Part shown: piece after piece, positions 5,198 through 5,774 of the stretch
Numbering within the stretch: position 1 is the first letter of the stretch
How the letters are laid out: every line of letters begins with the position of its first letter
NCBI GenBank assembly: GCA_003449615.1
Contig: DMHA01000263.1
Coordinates: 1 to 5,774 of the forward strand
DNA length: 5,774 nt
Reading direction: 5' to 3'
Source: Flavobacterium sp.
GTDB taxonomy: Bacteria; Bacteroidota; Bacteroidia; Flavobacteriales; Flavobacteriaceae
The notes under the pieces: model-generated
Database searches by the model: none
What the model was told of the DNA's origin: nothing
Seen by the model: only the letters and a program-made list of their open reading frames with translations
Translations under genes and position numbers: made by a program

Positions 5198-5452
5198 ATG
5201 GAAACCAAAAAGTATTCGTCCTACGCACAAATTGAGTTGGAATTAGAAATCTTGAAAGTGGAAAGAGAACTAAACTTGAAAAGAATAGTTTTGAACGTTC
5301 AAAAAACAAAAGAAAGCTTATTGCCAATCAATCTAATTGGAGGATTTGTCAGAAATTACAAGTCGTTTTTATCCACCTATTCCGGAACGATTCTCAATAT
5401 AGCAATTCCAATTTTTATCAAATGGATTCTAAAAAGAAAAAGAGGCAATTAA
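5198..5452 (+). CDS. Small coiled-coil/membrane-anchor protein (DUF6327-like)
   Basis: This 84-residue protein starts with YSSYAQIELELEILKVERE (6-24), a charged helical stretch with heptad-like leucine spacing running to about residue 38. A middle segment, LLPINLIGGFVRNYKSFLSTY, follows, then a hydrophobic helix at about 63-78 and a basic end KRKRGN. It resembles the small flavobacterial family I know as DUF6327, but I make that identification from memory of its layout and without a search. The order 'helical charged region, membrane segment, basic tail' also recalls E. coli YqjK in position and size, though not in clear sequence. It is the last gene of the ytxH operon, and its TAA (5450-5452) lies inside the loop of the terminator. 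Function is unknown. Confidence 0.78.
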   Translation: METKKYSSYAQIELELEILKVERELNLKRIVLNVQKTKESLLPINLIGGFVRNYKSFLSTYSGTILNIAIPIFIKWILKRKRGN

Positions 5453-5464
5453 GCCTCTTTTTTT
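5437..5464. terminator. Bidirectional rho-independent terminator
   Basis: AAAAAGAGGC (5437-5446) pairs perfectly with GCCTCTTTTT (5453-5462) around the 6-nt loop AATTAA, with T residues continuing to 5464. On the plus strand this ends the ytxH operon. On the minus strand the A-rich left flank becomes a T-tract (TTTTTCTTTTT), so it should also terminate the leftward SPFH gene, whose stop is 16 bp away. The loop holds the TAA stop of the last operon gene, so the left arm is coding sequence. Confidence 0.9.
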
Positions 5465-5468
5465 ATAA

Positions 5469-5774
5469 CTAAACCTCAGTTTCAGGTTCCTCAGGTTCAA
5501 CATAATCTGTGTGGTGTGCTGCTGGTTTTATCCTTTTGGTTTTTTTCATCATTTCGCCTACCTGGTTAGAGGCAGAAAACGAAGCCACCATATTGTTCAA
5601 CATATCGCTTCCAGCTTGCGGAGAATTAGGTAGCAATATCAAATTCGAATTAGTATCTGCTCCAATGGCTTGCAAAGTATCATAGTGTTGTGTTACCACA
5701 ATCAATGCCGATGCTTCTTGCGAATTGATTCCTACTTTGTTCAAAACATCCACACTTTCTACCAATCCGCGAGC
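5469..5774 (-). CDS. SPFH/Band 7 (stomatin-like) protein, C-terminal part only
   Basis: The reading frame is open from the right window edge to TAG at 5469-5471, giving the last 101 residues of a larger protein. The apparent TTG start at 5763-5765 is internal, because the frame continues upstream as Ala-Arg-Gly. The segment LVESVDVLNKVGINSQEAS, followed by LIVVTQHYDTLQAIGAD, is the helical region after the SPFH domain of bacterial stomatin/prohibitin homologues (QmcA-like). LILLPNSPQAGSDMLNNMVASF follows, and the end is an acidic, proline-containing tail (EPEEPETEV). Family members form membrane-bound oligomers linked to quality control and membrane microdomains. The N-terminal anchor and the SPFH domain itself lie outside the window. 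It converges on the ytxH operon and shares its terminator. Confidence 0.85.
   Translation of the reverse strand, partial: ARGLVESVDVLNKVGINSQEASALIVVTQHYDTLQAIGADTNSNLILLPNSPQAGSDMLNNMVASFSASNQVGEMMKKTKRIKPAAHHTDYVEPEEPETEV

Noticed and set aside
5469..5765. A complete 98-residue protein starting at the TTG at 5763-5765
   Set aside because: The frame stays open to the window edge (Ala-Arg-Gly upstream) and the sequence aligns with the C-terminal part of SPFH proteins, so it is a fragment of a longer gene.

Overview
The window looks like chromosome of a member of the Bacteroidota, most likely Flavobacteriaceae and probably Flavobacterium or a close relative. The signs are high A+T, intergenic DNA rich in short AT repeats, A-rich rather than Shine-Dalgarno leaders before the start codons, three exact matches to the Bacteroidota -7 promoter element TAnnTTTG placed before genes, and protein families in flavobacterial form. 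I see no phage, insertion sequence, CRISPR array, toxin-antitoxin pair or other defence system. The content is mainly housekeeping plus one small envelope operon.

Left part (1-2763): a tRNA-Cys(GCA) gene and folB (dihydroneopterin aldolase, folate synthesis) both read leftwards. glnS (glutaminyl-tRNA synthetase) diverges from folB and reads rightwards. The gaps around these genes hold 7-bp tandem repeats of the unit TTTAAAC. In all three places the unit reads in the sense direction of the gene that follows, and for tRNA-Cys and glnS the array ends 5-7 bp before the TAnnTTTG element. The GlnRS carries about 140 extra C-terminal residues that I cannot assign to a known domain.

Middle part (2764-4470): a geranylgeranyl-reductase-family flavoprotein reads leftwards, converging on glnS with only 19 bp between the stop codons. 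It is followed by about 520 bp of AT-rich DNA with no convincing gene. A 17-bp palindrome lies at the right end of this gap, just before the next operon.

Right part (4471-5774): three tightly packed rightward genes encode small membrane proteins: a YtxH-domain protein, a two-helix 'phage holin family' (YqjE-like) protein, and a short coiled-coil plus membrane-anchor protein. Their size, order and layout recall the enterobacterial yqjD-yqjE-yqjK stress-envelope cluster. The operon ends in a strong bidirectional terminator whose loop contains the last stop codon. On its other side lies the 3' end of a leftward SPFH/Band 7 (stomatin-like) gene that runs off the window.

The points most worth following are the sense-oriented heptad arrays at promoters, the GlnRS tail, and the three-gene envelope operon with its palindrome. 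None of these amounts to a demonstrated new system from sequence alone.
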